Source: Cyanoderma ruficeps
Taxonomy: Eukaryota > Chordata > Aves > Passeriformes > Timaliidae
DNA: 64,000 bases
Assembly (NCBI GenBank): GCA_008694505.1
Contig: VZDJ01004378.1
Location: forward strand, 11,283,472 to 11,347,471
Direction: 5' to 3'
In this document: positions 62,362-64,000 of the stretch, one piece after another
Position numbering within the stretch: position 1 is the first letter of the stretch
How the letters are laid out: each line of letters starts with the position of its first letter
Translations under genes and position numbers: made by a program
Notes under the pieces: model-generated
What the model saw: the letters and a program-made list of their open reading frames with translations, nothing else
What the model was told of the DNA's origin: nothing
Database searches by the model: none

Positions 62362-62450
62362 TCCCGAGGCACTGTAAACATTAATTAAGCCCCACAGTAC
62401 CCTCTGAAGTAGATAGTACTTACCCATAGTTGAGAGAAAATAAAGTCTCC
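62362..62450 (+). repeat. Possible MIR/L2-like ancient repeat fragment
   Basis: The text GGCACTGTAAACATTAATTAAG, then CCCTCTGAAGTAGATAGTACTTACCCATAG, follows the order of the MIR/L2 core seen across amniotes (CACTTTACAAACATTAATTAAG..., GAGGTAGGTA..., then CCCATT). The match is partial and recalled. Confidence 0.5.
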
Positions 62451-64000
62451 CCTCCCCACTTAAACTCTACTCCAATATCATCAAGCCAACTATAAATATG
62501 CTAAAAATAAAAGAGGGGAAAGAGCATTACAAAATATTTCCTATGGCTACACTTTGCCTGAAGAAAATTTCTGAAGGCTGTGGAGTCAGTATATTAGGAA
62601 CAATGCCATTTGCAACCTTCTGTTGTTTAGGTCCTTATCATCAAAAATTTGTTACCTGTTACATGAAATTTTGAGTGGTTATATAAAATACAGCCATACT
62701 TAAAAAAACCAAACCAAAACAAAACAAAACAAACAAAAAACACCAAAACAACAGCCAACAAAAAAGGAGTTTGGATGTTTTTCAGTTCACCTGATAAAAA
62801 ATTATCTTGGATAGTCCAAACATTTTTGGTTAAGTTGAATGTTTCTGGGAATTTAATGTTTTTGGACAACTCAGGGATTCTTTGAAGACCTGAGCACAAC
62901 AGTACCACATATCTCTTATACTAATATGCTTTAGTAGAAACAAGGATGCAAAAGCTTAATACATTTGCATCACATGAATATTGTACTGGAATACTGGCAG
63001 AGCTCTTGCAAGATGAAACAACAGACAAATCACAATGGCTCTAAGACTTTCACACGGTTCTGGCCTATGAAAGACACTAATGTCAGCTGCAGCTTGCAGG
63101 GCTGTTGCTTGGGAGCTTCCGGGAACAACAAATAGCACAGTGTTGGTGCCTTTGGGTGTTGCAAACTACTGTATTATCAGCTGCAGTGCCGTGTTCCCCT
63201 GATGAAGAAAACAGATCCAGAAATGAGTAATCATTTTAAACTCCCTCTTTTCTCATACCAAAAGTTTCCTTAAATTTAATTGATTTTTTTTTTTTTTACT
63301 TTTTTGTCACAGTAGCTCACAAATCGTCTGTTAAAATGCATTGTGCACTTATGTGCTTCAGGTAAAGTGCCTTTGCTGCTCACAGAACTGACAGATGGTT
63401 TTTGTGTCCTTTTCAGAGTTCTGGAGCTTCAAACACCAAACTGGCCAGGCACAGCAGGCCTGATCCAAACTCTGTCAACATAAAAAAAGGGCTTCTTTCA
63501 CCTTTAGTGGGTTCCCATCTTCTGCTTTGCAAATAGTTGTGCATCTCAACTTGCAGCTGAACTGGCAAATCAAACAAGGCTTGGGTCCCCACAGGAAAAC
63601 TCCCTGACCCCAAAACCTCCCCTCCCAAAGGGGGTGTCCACACACATGCTGCCAGCTGTGCAGACCCTTGACAATTTTACTCATGTTCCAGGAACAGCTT
63701 GGGCCAAAGCCAGCTGGGACCCCTTCGTCTGGGAATCACTGCACAGCTGTGCTTCTGCCTCTGCTTGAGTCTGTTCAGTTTAATGAGATGTGCTTTGCAT
63801 GGGGAGTGAATATAGACACAATGAGCACAGCATCTGTCAGATACTGAAATCTAGGTGTGAGTGAGGGAGAGGAGACCACAGCAAGGTCACTTCTTGGACC
63901 ATTGGTTGAGTTGGGTACCTGGTCCCAAGAACAGTCCTTGCTGTAAAGCATAAAGGGTTATTTTATACTTTATTTGACAGACTGAGGTTTTAAGAAACTT
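62451..64000. other. Unique sequence with A-rich and T-rich tracts
   Basis: A CAAAA-type simple repeat at 62701-62764 and a T run at 63284-63299. No gene is supported; frames at 62627-62908 (minus), 63413-63643 (minus) and 63475-63684 (minus) lack domains. Confidence 0.5.
62701..62764 (+). repeat. CAAAA/CCAAA simple repeat
   Basis: A C/A-only tract, essentially the strand complement of the GTTTG-type tract at 9206. It accounts for the minus-strand frame across it. Confidence 0.9.

Noticed and set aside
1..64000. Search for tRNA, rRNA, snRNA and known microRNA sequences
   Set aside because: No recognisable cloverleaf, conserved RNA or microRNA seed hairpin was seen by eye; a covariance-model scan was not possible.

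Overview
This window looks like an intergenic or intronic stretch of a bird nuclear genome, probably a passerine. Base composition is AT-leaning and CpG-poor. No protein-coding gene can be supported from start to stop: nearly all open frames are 60-140 codons, overlap antisense frames, and lack recognisable domains. The lineage call rests on the repeats: CR1 LINE fragments with the typical avian 3' end, and several ERV-type LTRs of kinds I know from songbird genomes. There are two assembly gaps of more than one base (3226-3387 and 34155-34157) and one single N at 52709.

Layout. 1-3.2 kb is unique AT-rich sequence that could be a 3' UTR on the minus strand, followed by a gap in a GGA repeat. 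A CR1 with reverse transcriptase remnants lies at 3.7-4.8 kb on the minus strand. A solo LTR with an intact 6-bp target duplication is at 8.06-8.68 kb. The long stretch 9.3-24.1 kb is mostly repeat-poor, with a few blocks that read like conserved non-coding sequence. 21.3-25.4 kb holds the two longest open frames (214 and 187 codons), a perfect 16-bp hairpin and a 23-bp duplication. An LTR lies at 25.9-26.6 kb. A CR1 reverse transcriptase fragment with an internal deletion lies at 35.7-36.3 kb. Two LTRs with ERVL-like 3' ends sit close together at 37.5-38.4 and 39.5-40.05 kb. Older repeats follow: a CR1 tail at 44.9-45.1 kb, a badly decayed CR1/L3-like LINE at 48.2-49.6 kb, a CR1 tail at 54.8 kb, and a possible MIR/L2-like fragment at 62.4 kb. 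The rest is unique sequence with simple repeats.

How the parts relate. There is no operon or gene set here. The history is one of repeated retroelement insertion followed by decay: all four LTRs are on the plus strand and no internal retroviral genes remain beside them, as expected after LTR-LTR recombination. The best leads for something functional are non-coding: an 18-bp forkhead-type palindrome at 42.57 kb, two perfect hairpins (24.42 and 27.95 kb), and several candidate conserved blocks. I found no convincing evidence of a novel biological system. All family names come from recalled consensus patterns, not from a database search.
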